Origin: M3007 sp031425035
GTDB lineage: Bacteria > Bacteroidota > Bacteroidia > Chitinophagales > Saprospiraceae
Length of the DNA stretch: 64,000 bases
Assembly: GCA_031425035.1 (NCBI GenBank)
Contig: JANPIN010000044.1
Coordinates: forward strand, 55,658 to 119,657
Direction: 5' to 3'
Shown here: in pieces, positions 1 through 8,852 of the stretch
Position numbering within the stretch: position 1 is the stretch's first letter
Layout of the letters: each line of letters starts with the position of its first letter
Made by a program: the position numbers and the translations under genes
The notes under the pieces: model-generated
Database searches by the model: none
What the model was told of the DNA's origin: nothing
What the model saw: only the letters and a program-made list of their open reading frames with translations

Positions 1-2606
1 GACAGGAATATTTCACCATACTGGCCCTGGCCTCAGTCATTGAAAACTACCGTACCCGCTGCCAGGAGGGTATTGCCTGTTATTTCTGGTTGCCCGACCC
101 GGCCAGCCAGGAAACCGATCCCGAAAAGCAAAACGCTATCGCCCGTACCGAAGATTTTTCACCGACGGCCGATTTACTGCAAGAATTTGAAATAAGACTG
201 CGCCATGCACGAACCTATCCCATTTTCTGGCAGGACTCGGATACGGCTTCAACCGGGTATGTATATGGTTTCCGGCTGACCAATCCGGCTGACAACAGCC
301 CCATCTGGATCGGTGCCCGCCGGTATAGTTCCCCCAGCGAAGCCTGGCCATCCTTCGAATACTTCCTGGCCCTGCTGCCCTTTGTCGAAAACTACTTTTT
401 ACAGGACGATCTGGATAGCGGGCAGTACCGGATTGTGGTGGAAGAAGCAGGGCTGAACAGCAGCATTTGCACTATTGCCAGGCAGGATCCGGCCGACCAT
501 AAAATTACCCGCCTGGAAGCCTGTACGGCAGATGAAACCTGGCTGGAACTCGACAGTTGTTTGGTTCAATTCGGCCAGACCGTTGACCTGTACCCTTATT
601 ACGACCTTTGGCAGGGTTGCCGGCATGGACTTCGGCTGGGCGGAGCAGCCTACCGCTTGGCGCATTATCCCGCTGTTTTCCATCACCCGGTCCAACGGGA
701 GGCGGCCCGGGATGCCCTGTTCCACCGCCTGCTCTGCGCTTGTATTTTAGACCGGTCTTGTTGCCCCGACCCTCCATCCGCCGGCAGCATGGATCAAAAG
801 TGCTGGTGGTTTACCATTTTAGCCTGGGATGACTGCGGTAAGACCTACGACCGCAAAGCCATGCTCGAACAGCTGCTTTGGGACGGAGATTTCGGGTGGT
901 TATGCTTCCAGGCGCCGGGCGCCGACCAACCCTGCGCCAATGCCAATGAAAACCGGATCGAGGTGGAAACCATTATTGACCTCCTGGCCCTGGCCCGTGC
1001 CAAAGATTATTACGTGGAAGTACAGGATTCCAGCGTTTCCCCGGCAAAAGTGTCCCTCGGCCTGCTCGACCGGCAAAACCAATTAGTGGCTATCGGGAAA
1101 GAAAGCGTAGCACCGGAACATTGGGAATCCTTGCGGGATAAAGCCATTGACCAGGCCTGGGAATTCCCGATCGTGCGTCGCGGCGAAGGCTTTGGTTTCC
1201 AACTGGCGCTCGAGCGGGAGATCCAACTGGAAAGTATCCACACTTATCCCACCGCCTTCGAAGCAAGCCAGGCGTATTGTCGCCTGTTAAAACTGCTAAA
1301 AAACAAATCCAACTATATCGGTACGGAACCGGGCGACTGCGGACCCTTCGGTATCGAAATCATTGATCCGGCCGGGGTGAAAGCCATTCATCCGGCTACT
1401 TATCCCAACCGCACCAGCTTGCAAAAGGCCAGGGACGAGCTGACCTATTGCCTGGATGCAGAGGGCTTTCACGTCATCGAACATATATTACTCCGGCCAA
1501 AAGAAAACGGGGAACCCGCCAATATTCGGTGGAATGTATCGCTGGGCGATTCCGTGGCGCTAAGCCTGGTGAAAACCACGCCCATACTATTTGGAGAAAA
1601 GCCCTCGCCGGAGGAACTGGCCGCCTGTAAATCGGAAGCGACTGGTATTTTGGAGCGTACCCTGAAGTCGTATGAACTACCGGCAGCGGAAAACTGGATG
1701 TGTTGCCAGGATCCGGTAAACCTGTACGATGAGGCCGGCCAATTGACGGTACTGGGTGAAGATCGGGCCATGGTAGCCATCGCTATATGGAAGCGAAAAG
1801 CCACCTTCGAAACGATCCCGGAGCAAACGAAAAGCCAGGAACGTTTTTTAACCCATTGGATGATTTGCAGTGGCCAGAAATGCCTGGTAAAATCACTGCA
1901 GCCCCTGGAAACGCCCGAGCAACCGGACGGGAATACCTTGCAATGGGGCGCCATCGCCTTTGAACGGGAAATAGCCGGTTTATTAAACAGCCCGGACAAA
2001 CAATGCGAAATTGACCAGGACGGCTATTTGGAAATCTGGAAGGGAAACCAACCTTTTGCGCGTTCCGTGCAGCGGGTAGGGGAGGCTTGCCTGGATAATT
2101 TCATAGATTGTCTGAAACTGCCTGTACCGGAGCTAATGGCTGAAATAATTCCCGATTTAAATAAAGACGAATTATTCATGGCCTGTGTGGATCCGCTTGA
2201 TTGCAGCGACCAGGAATTGCCAACCGATTGCATCCCCGGCGCCGACCCATATTCTTTCTGGGTGACCGTGGCCATTCCACACTGGGGCCGCCGGTTCCGT
2301 AACCTGGATTTCCGCCAGTTTATTGAAAAAACGATTCGCCGCGAAGCGCCGGCCCATATCGGTTTGCGCATTGGCTGGATCAGTCCCCGGCAAATGATGG
2401 AGCTGGAAAGCAGTTACCGTGCCTGGCTGGAAGCCAACGCTTATGGAGACGATTCCTGCGCCCGTCGCCACAACCTCAATGCCCTCATCCGGATATTGAA
2501 TAACCTGAACAACCGGTACCCATCCGCAAATTTGCACGATTGCGATGTGCCCGGCGTCGGAGGCGATTCTTTTGTCCTTTTAGACCAAACCATTATCAGC
2601 GAATAA
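1..2606 (+). CDS. eCIS-associated baseplate-side protein, 5' end outside window
   Basis: The frame is already open at the left edge (first full codon at base 3), so the N-terminus is missing and 867 residues are visible. The protein has at least three copies of a module: a beta-strand pair with an ARRYxS-like turn, then an amphipathic helix ending in ENY. One ends at the window edge, one spans bases 240-400 and one lies near 1190-1320. The module resembles DUF1508/YegP units; this is inference. A GFHVIEHILLRP motif near base 1464 and a C-terminal segment beginning FWVTVAIPHWGRRF near 2257 are, from memory, characteristic of large proteins encoded between the baseplate genes and the tape measure gene of Bacteroidota eCIS loci. 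No signal peptide can be judged. The exact Afp-type equivalent is uncertain. Confidence 0.6.
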   Translation, partial: QEYFTILALASVIENYRTRCQEGIACYFWLPDPASQETDPEKQNAIARTEDFSPTADLLQEFEIRLRHARTYPIFWQDSDTASTGYVYGFRLTNPADNSPIWIGARRYSSPSEAWPSFEYFLALLPFVENYFLQDDLDSGQYRIVVEEAGLNSSICTIARQDPADHKITRLEACTADETWLELDSCLVQFGQTVDLYPYYDLWQGCRHGLRLGGAAYRLAHYPAVFHHPVQREAARDALFHRLLCACILDRSCCPDPPSAGSMDQKCWWFTILAWDDCGKTYDRKAMLEQLLWDGDFGWLCFQAPGADQPCANANENRIEVETIIDLLALARAKDYYVEVQDSSVSPAKVSLGLLDRQNQLVAIGKESVAPEHWESLRDKAIDQAWEFPIVRRGEGFGFQLALEREIQLESIHTYPTAFEASQAYCRLLKLLKNKSNYIGTEPGDCGPFGIEIIDPAGVKAIHPATYPNRTSLQKARDELTYCLDAEGFHVIEHILLRPKENGEPANIRWNVSLGDSVALSLVKTTPILFGEKPSPEELAACKSEATGILERTLKSYELPAAENWMCCQDPVNLYDEAGQLTVLGEDRAMVAIAIWKRKATFETIPEQTKSQERFLTHWMICSGQKCLVKSLQPLETPEQPDGNTLQWGAIAFEREIAGLLNSPDKQCEIDQDGYLEIWKGNQPFARSVQRVGEACLDNFIDCLKLPVPELMAEIIPDLNKDELFMACVDPLDCSDQELPTDCIPGADPYSFWVTVAIPHWGRRFRNLDFRQFIEKTIRREAPAHIGLRIGWISPRQMMELESSYRAWLEANAYGDDSCARRHNLNALIRILNNLNNRYPSANLHDCDVPGVGGDSFVLLDQTIISE

Positions 2607-2731
2607 TAAAAGCGTGCTCGGAAAAGTGTGGCACCTCTAAAGCATTGAAAATAAATTTTTTATCACGGGTTGTGCCATAACTGAATGAACACCCTCAATA
2701 ACAACTGCGCACCCTTTACCACAATAATGCT

Positions 2732-5700
2732 ATGGCGGATTATCTTGAATTCACTTATCCTTTTTTCGTGCCTAATCAGGCATTGAAAAGCAATGACCTG
2801 AACCGCATCGTTGCGTACCTGGGTCAGCAAGATCGCCTTACCCGCGTATATCTAATTGGCGCGGGTATCTTTTATGGGCTGGAACCTTCCTTTCAGGGGG
2901 GAGGATTGAATATTAGTAAATTGAATATTAGCAAAGGAGCCGGGGTCAGCTCCGAAGGGTACCTTTTCGTCCTAAAAGAGGCCGTCTCTTATACAGGTTG
3001 GATCTGGAGCACCCTGACCAGCGCGCAGTTTAATGGCATTGCGTCCAATGCTCCGTCTTTCCAGGTATTGGAATTTACCAGCGAAGTTCCGGCTAATCTG
3101 CCGAAAGATGAGGCAGGGAATACGATACCATTTAACGAAGAAACAATACAAAGCAAAGCGATAGTTCTTTTAATAGACAATCAGCAAATAGAACGAAAAG
3201 CCTGCGTCAACTCTTGCGATGGCAAAGGCAGTGACGTCGATGTCAAAATCCGTGTTTTTGCCATAGACCCCGTCCTGATTCCTGACCCGCTCCATCCGGA
3301 CAAAAAATACCTGTACAATTTCTGGCTATGTCCGCAAAACGCCGGAGGGCTGGCCGAAAATGCTTATTTCCCCTGCATCCGCCGCTTGAACGTCGCCTAT
3401 GCGATCGTGCCCGAGGGGGGGCAGCTACCCGGCCCACTGCCCCTAGACGAAATGATGGAACCGGCTGATCTTTACCTGGCCTGGAACACGGTGATTGCCG
3501 ACGCGATCTCCGCTAATCAGCAATCTCTTCCCAAGGCGCTGGCCAACGCGATTGCCAAAATCCCCGGCGCCCCCGACCAGGCTATTATTAGTCAACAAAT
3601 AACCGACACCCTGACCCAATTGTATAATGCTGCGGCCGGGTCAACCAATCCCAATGTCCCGCAACTGCAATATTTGTACGACCACCTCGTGGACCTGGCT
3701 GCGGCTTATGACGAATTAAAGAAACTGGCGCCGGAACAGGCCGACACCTGGGACCCGGATGAAACGTGTTTTCCCCGGTTTATTTCGCTCGGCACCACCG
3801 AAAAGGCGGCAGACGGGCACCTGCTGGGCGCGCACCGGATGAAATTATACCGCCCCAAATTGCCGGGTTTTACCAACGATGTCGCCGGGCAGTTGAATCT
3901 GTTGACCAAACGCCTGGCGGATTTGCTCAGCAACCGCTTTCAATTATCACCTCTCCCTAACCAGAAGGATGTGCGGATTATACAGCCGGATGTGCGGATC
4001 ACAGCCTCCGGTTGTAAAAGCCTCCCGCTCAGCAAACGCGCCATCCCTTATTACTATAAAGACCGGGAAGCACTAAAAAAAGACTGGAACTACGAACTAT
4101 TGACCACCGGTCGCACGGATGGTATCCAATCCTATGAAGAACTGTCATTAATCGTTAATGCCGATACGGGTACGGTAAAAGTAGAATCCCTGCCTGTGCC
4201 CCCGCGCCAGCTATTGACCTGTGGTGGCTGTGCTTATGATTTCTTTCGCGTGGAAGGACATCTCGGCTCTGAATTATCCGACGGATTTAAGTCCATTCTC
4301 TATCTACGTACGGCGCTCAACCTGCCCTTTACCCTTACGGCAGTCCGTTTGGGTGGAGTATACAAAACGACCGAACCGCCGCCAGTCGATCCCGAATTCG
4401 GCGAAGTACTGGACCAACTCACTTTTCATACGTTCGCCGCCCGCCACCCCGGATTGGAACACTGCGGAGGCGTACCGAAAGGCGGAACCTTCATTTTGGT
4501 GTATGGGGAAAGATTTACCGATCCCAGGAAGGAAATAGAAGTCCATACCCTTGAAAAAAATACCAGGGGATTAGAAATACAGATAAATAAAACTCAGCAA
4601 GCCATTGGTGCATGGGAAGCGGATCTAAAATTAATCCAGAATGACCCGGAGAAGAAAAAGCGGTTGGAGGCGCTGGTAGAGAACGGCAAACGGGAACTGG
4701 GCCAGTTGCAGGAGCGGCTCGTTAAGTACCAGCAAAGACGGGAAATCCTGGTCGAAGCATTCGTCGAGCATTTTATACTCGCCGACTTCTGCTTGCCGTA
4801 CAGCTGTTTCAAAGCCCCGATGGTGGAGTACAAATTCGTCGAGACGGGTCCGGTAGCAGAGTTTGTGGAAGTCAGCCGGCAACTGAAAGCCGACCAACTG
4901 GAAATTACCTTCCAAAACAAGTCGAAATATGCGCAATCGTTCAAATGGACGTTGACGCCGCGCGATGGTACGGCTCCTTCCGAAAAAACGACCGACAGCC
5001 TGGCCGATACGGTCATGTTCGAGATACCGGCCAACGAGTACTGGCTGGGCGACCTCCAGTTGGAAGCCTTTGCGGAAGCGCTCCAAACGGGGATCAGCAG
5101 TCTGGAAATCGAGGAAGTAGAATCCAAATTCCCGATCGCCGACTTCGAAGTGCAACAGCTCTATTACTATGACGACGGAAACTTTGCCGATATATGGCTG
5201 GAAAACCGGAGCCTGTTCTATGAGGATCCAATTGACTGGTACCTGCAAACCTGGGAAAATAATGCCTGGGTCCCGGCGAACTTCGATCCCAATAATCCCC
5301 CAGCGCCCACCCCATCGCAGCCAAAAATGGAGCAGGGGAGCAACATTGTCCGGCCCGATCAATGGTACCATAAATATAAACTGCTGGACGGAGAAAACCG
5401 GGTGCGGGTATGGCTAAGGGCCACCGATGAGGCTGGTCAGCAGAATTGGTGCGACCAGGTCATCGAACTGGATCCGGCCGTTGAATTCGCCAGGCAACAG
5501 ATCGTCGCCGATTTTGCCGAAATTAGCCGGACCACCGGAGCCGATGGGATGGTAACGATTGAATTGGGCAACCGTTCCATCAATGCCCGTTCGTACCGTT
5601 GGTCGGTAGAAGAAGCCGGAATTACCCTTATATCTGCTGCTACTGCCACCAACGCCACCGTGGAGGTAGCGCCCGATAGAGTAACTAAGGTGCGGTTAAA

Positions 5701-6874
5701 AGCGTTCAGGACGACCAATCAGTTTCTTCCTGCCGCTTCGACCGCCGAATTGGAAATTCGAACCTTGCAAGCAGTGCCTACCCCCGATTTTGCCGAAATC
5801 AAACGCGTCTCCATGGGCGAAAACGAAGGGTGGATCGTCACCTTTGAAAACCGCAGCAGCGGTGCTGCCAGCTATTTTTGGGAAATTACGCCTGTGAATC
5901 CTTCGATTGATCCCAAAACATCCGATTCAGCTGACGATACCGTTGAATTTCATTTCGATACCGACGAATTACTGGAATCCCTGGAGTGGCAAGTGAAATT
6001 ATACGCGTCCGTCACTGCGACTGCGACCAATACCGATCCGTCCGCTACAGCCATCCTTCGGTTCTGCCCGCCTAAAATAATATTTGAGGCCTTAAAAAGC
6101 ACAGAGCCGGCCAAGAATGCACTGACCATTGACTTTGTATTCGATGAGAATATGGTAATCGAGGTGAAAAGAAGCCCGCTCGGTGGCCAGTTCTATCTGG
6201 ATGACAATTCCATCGTGCCGACCCAAGGCGCCGAGCAGGAAATAGCGGTCTTTACCTTCGGGAATGCTACGCCGCTCCGGCCAAATTTGCTCGCGCCGGG
6301 TACCCATATTCTCAAATACGCTTTTGCCGACTGCGATACCCCGGCCGCATTGATCATGGTGACTGTACTGCCTCCGGGGGCGCCGCCGGTAAATCGGGAC
6401 GCCGTTCCGCCCCCCCCCAGCCTCACCGCCCTGCTCAATCGCCGCCGAACCCAATACAGCGCAAACTGCGACGCGGTCGGAGATAAAAAGTTGGCCGCCA
6501 CCGCCAGTTTCCGGCGGGTGCAAGCTTTCCTCCTTAGCCCTCCGGGTAACCTGGACAAGACCACCGAGACCTTCGACGAGCTGGCCAAACTACTGCTCGC
6601 CAGTAGCGCCAGGTCCGGTGGCGCCTCGGCAGCCCAGTACGCCGTATTGCTGCACAATGTAACCTGGTATTTCCTGGATAAACTGGTGGTCGAAAGCCCT
6701 GAAGCCGTCTTTGCACCCGCCCTGGGCGTGCTGCGCACGGTCGTACCGGCGATGCAGCAAGCCGGATCGGATCTGGTAGCGCTGCGCGACAACTGGCAGG
6801 GGGATGCGCTGAAAAATGGCGGAAACGACACAACTATCGAAAACCTCCAATCGCTCCTGTTGAACAACGTATAA
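2732..6874 (+). CDS. Large eCIS-associated protein with coiled coil and Ig/PKD-like repeats
   Basis: This is a 1380-residue protein lying 125 bases after the previous gene and 8 bases before the tape measure gene. The N-terminus has a PNQALKSNDLNRIVAYL / QDRLTRVYLIGAGIFYGLE segment that I associate with eCIS-linked proteins of Bacteroidota. Residues about 603-680 are a charged coiled coil. From about residue 709 onward there are at least four Ig/PKD-like modules, recognisable by a repeated ADFxEI...ENRS...SYxWxI pattern (starts near 709, 802, 925 and 1018). No signal peptide is visible, in keeping with a cytoplasmically assembled particle. It could be a fibre, a baseplate accessory or a cargo-related protein; the sequence does not decide. 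The eCIS link rests on context and N-terminal similarity. Confidence 0.6.
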   Translation: MADYLEFTYPFFVPNQALKSNDLNRIVAYLGQQDRLTRVYLIGAGIFYGLEPSFQGGGLNISKLNISKGAGVSSEGYLFVLKEAVSYTGWIWSTLTSAQFNGIASNAPSFQVLEFTSEVPANLPKDEAGNTIPFNEETIQSKAIVLLIDNQQIERKACVNSCDGKGSDVDVKIRVFAIDPVLIPDPLHPDKKYLYNFWLCPQNAGGLAENAYFPCIRRLNVAYAIVPEGGQLPGPLPLDEMMEPADLYLAWNTVIADAISANQQSLPKALANAIAKIPGAPDQAIISQQITDTLTQLYNAAAGSTNPNVPQLQYLYDHLVDLAAAYDELKKLAPEQADTWDPDETCFPRFISLGTTEKAADGHLLGAHRMKLYRPKLPGFTNDVAGQLNLLTKRLADLLSNRFQLSPLPNQKDVRIIQPDVRITASGCKSLPLSKRAIPYYYKDREALKKDWNYELLTTGRTDGIQSYEELSLIVNADTGTVKVESLPVPPRQLLTCGGCAYDFFRVEGHLGSELSDGFKSILYLRTALNLPFTLTAVRLGGVYKTTEPPPVDPEFGEVLDQLTFHTFAARHPGLEHCGGVPKGGTFILVYGERFTDPRKEIEVHTLEKNTRGLEIQINKTQQAIGAWEADLKLIQNDPEKKKRLEALVENGKRELGQLQERLVKYQQRREILVEAFVEHFILADFCLPYSCFKAPMVEYKFVETGPVAEFVEVSRQLKADQLEITFQNKSKYAQSFKWTLTPRDGTAPSEKTTDSLADTVMFEIPANEYWLGDLQLEAFAEALQTGISSLEIEEVESKFPIADFEVQQLYYYDDGNFADIWLENRSLFYEDPIDWYLQTWENNAWVPANFDPNNPPAPTPSQPKMEQGSNIVRPDQWYHKYKLLDGENRVRVWLRATDEAGQQNWCDQVIELDPAVEFARQQIVADFAEISRTTGADGMVTIELGNRSINARSYRWSVEEAGITLISAATATNATVEVAPDRVTKVRLKAFRTTNQFLPAASTAELEIRTLQAVPTPDFAEIKRVSMGENEGWIVTFENRSSGAASYFWEITPVNPSIDPKTSDSADDTVEFHFDTDELLESLEWQVKLYASVTATATNTDPSATAILRFCPPKIIFEALKSTEPAKNALTIDFVFDENMVIEVKRSPLGGQFYLDDNSIVPTQGAEQEIAVFTFGNATPLRPNLLAPGTHILKYAFADCDTPAALIMVTVLPPGAPPVNRDAVPPPPSLTALLNRRRTQYSANCDAVGDKKLAATASFRRVQAFLLSPPGNLDKTTETFDELAKLLLASSARSGGASAAQYAVLLHNVTWYFLDKLVVESPEAVFAPALGVLRTVVPAMQQAGSDLVALRDNWQGDALKNGGNDTTIENLQSLLLNNV

Positions 6875-6882
6875 CCTGAAAG

Positions 6883-8766
6883 ATGCACCGGATTGGCAAA
6901 ACGTTTCTCGATGTTCAGGTTCGCGGCAAAACCGACGGACTGGAACTGCAAAAGCAGCTGACCCAGCAGTGCGAGAACGAACTATGGCCTGCGCTGGAAG
7001 CTTTATTCGACCGGCTGGCCGGTCCCGGTGAAATGCTGGTGCTCGACCAATTGGAGGTAAACGTGCGCGACCTGCCACCGGGCCGCTGGCAGGACGTGTT
7101 AATCTTGCGCATCGTGGAAGCGGTGGAAGAAGCCATCCGCCGCAAACTGAACAGCCCCCTGGCCGAAGAGCGGGTGGAGCGGCGTACCCTCGCCGCTGCC
7201 AATTTCGAGCTCTGGCTTTACTTCCTGGAAAACGGAACGCTGCCCCTGCCCGGCGGCATCCGGGAAGCCGATCTGCAACAGTCCGCCTTAGACACCATTG
7301 CCGCCCACACCCCGGCCATGCAGGCTTTCGGCGCACTGCTCCGCCGCGCCGATCATGCACTGCAACGCCTGGTGTGGCAACATCCCGAGTCTTTTCACCG
7401 CGCTTTGGTGGAGGCCTATGCCGGCCCGCCTGCCGCCGCCTTGCTGGGCTGGCGGGACCACACAGCCGATCTGCTGACCGCCGCACTCGCCATGCCCGCC
7501 CAAAAACGACGTAGCGGCGCGGTCCGGCAAAGCCTGGCCACCCTGGAGACGGTGGACCGGCAATTTTCCCATAGGTTCTGGGAAACGGCGTGGTCGTCGT
7601 TCCTGTTGCCGGAACGGGTATTCGATGCCGCCGCCTTTATCGAAATACTCCTGCGCAAGTCTTTGCGCGAAGTGGATATGCCGGTGGCCATTGCCCTGCT
7701 CCGCCAAACGGTGGAGGCCGCCCCGACCCGTTTTTCTGCCTGGCGACCAGTCCTGCAAACCCTGGCGGAAAAATGGCCCGCTCCACTGGCTTTATCTATT
7801 GGGGAAGCACGGCTCGCCCTGCCAAGCCCGGTAGAGGCGCCCACCGCCGACCGTGCCCGCCGGGAGCGCTTCGTCGAAAACCGGGATATGCCGTCGGCCC
7901 ATCCTCAAGACCCTGGCCCGGAGCCGTCGGCGCCCGCCTTGGTGAAATCGCCGGAATCCCCGGCCCCTGAACGACCTGCCTCCCGCCGCCCGGCAGACCA
8001 ACCACCGGCACAGCCGGAATTTGCCCTCCAGCCCGGAGCCACTCCGGAAACTACGGCGGAGCGCCCCCCTGCGCCGACCCTTCCTTCCGGCCAGGATATT
8101 GCCCCGAAAAAAAAGCCCGAACCGCCAGCTGCAGCGTCCGAAACGCCGACCCGACCGGATGAAAACGCATACTGGTATGTCCAAAACGCCGGGGTTATTT
8201 TACTCCATCCCTTCCTGACCACCTATTTCAAAAGCCTGGGCCTGACCGATGACAACCGGTTTTGCAACGAAGCCGCCCAACACCAGGCCATTGGCCTGCT
8301 GCATTACCTGGCCACCGGCGAACGGGATGCCCCGGAATACGAACTGGTGTTCGCTAAATTTCTCTGCGGCCTCGACCTGGAAAGCCCCTTGCTGCGCTGG
8401 ACAGCCGATGACCACGGGGAACCGCCAGCAACTCCACCGGCGCAAAAAGCCCGGAAAACGCGCAAAAAACGAACTTCCGAAAACGCAGAAAACCAATCCG
8501 TTACCGACAGATACGCCGAAGGGGAACAATTGCTAGAGGCGGCCATCCGCCACTGGGGCAAACTGGGCAGTTCATCGCCCGACGGTTTGCGCCAGGGATT
8601 CCTTCGGCGCTCCGGCAAGCTCAGCTACCGTCCCTTCGACGGCTGGCTGCTACAGGTGGAGCAAAGCGGCATTGACATTCTGCTCGACTACCTGCCCTGG
8701 GGGCTGAGCATCGTCAAGCTGCCCTGGATGCCGGAATTGCTCCACGTGGAATGGGTGACGAGTTAA
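6883..8766 (+). CDS. Contractile injection system tape measure protein
   Basis: This is a 627-residue protein. The N-terminus (IGKTFLDVQV, then a helical region ending LDQLEVNVRDLP) and the C-terminal block around residues 427-490 (AGVILLHPFLTTYF, a LLHYLATGE motif, then FAKFLCGLDLESPL) match the family known as contractile injection system tape measure protein (CIS_TMP, Afp14-like). In this family the protein sets tube length during particle assembly in the cytoplasm. A long Pro/Ala-rich, low-complexity linker occupies about residues 320-425 and separates the two conserved parts, as usual. The gene starts 8 bases after its upstream neighbour, implying co-transcription. The family call is strong from motifs; the measuring role is known from relatives, not shown here. 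Confidence 0.85.
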   Translation: MHRIGKTFLDVQVRGKTDGLELQKQLTQQCENELWPALEALFDRLAGPGEMLVLDQLEVNVRDLPPGRWQDVLILRIVEAVEEAIRRKLNSPLAEERVERRTLAAANFELWLYFLENGTLPLPGGIREADLQQSALDTIAAHTPAMQAFGALLRRADHALQRLVWQHPESFHRALVEAYAGPPAAALLGWRDHTADLLTAALAMPAQKRRSGAVRQSLATLETVDRQFSHRFWETAWSSFLLPERVFDAAAFIEILLRKSLREVDMPVAIALLRQTVEAAPTRFSAWRPVLQTLAEKWPAPLALSIGEARLALPSPVEAPTADRARRERFVENRDMPSAHPQDPGPEPSAPALVKSPESPAPERPASRRPADQPPAQPEFALQPGATPETTAERPPAPTLPSGQDIAPKKKPEPPAAASETPTRPDENAYWYVQNAGVILLHPFLTTYFKSLGLTDDNRFCNEAAQHQAIGLLHYLATGERDAPEYELVFAKFLCGLDLESPLLRWTADDHGEPPATPPAQKARKTRKKRTSENAENQSVTDRYAEGEQLLEAAIRHWGKLGSSSPDGLRQGFLRRSGKLSYRPFDGWLLQVEQSGIDILLDYLPWGLSIVKLPWMPELLHVEWVTS

Positions 8767-8802
8767 AGGAAAAGGTACATGGGTAAAGCGCGGAACTAAA
8801 CC

Positions 8803-8830
8803 CCTCTAAACATTCTAAACTCCTCTAAAC
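8803..8830 (+). repeat. Three tandem TCTAAAC-type 9-10-mers before the effector gene
   Basis: Three adjacent units, CCTCTAAAC, ATTCTAAAC and TCCTCTAAAC, lie between the tape measure gene and the GTG start of the effector gene. They may be slippage products or a binding site; nothing decides between these. Confidence 0.5.
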
Positions 8831-8852
8831 GGACTATAATTAACCATACCGC

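Noticed and set aside
6590..7486. 298-residue minus-strand frame across the end of the Ig-repeat gene and the tape measure gene
   Set aside because: Arg/Ala/Pro-rich shadow of two convincing + strand genes; no motif or start context.
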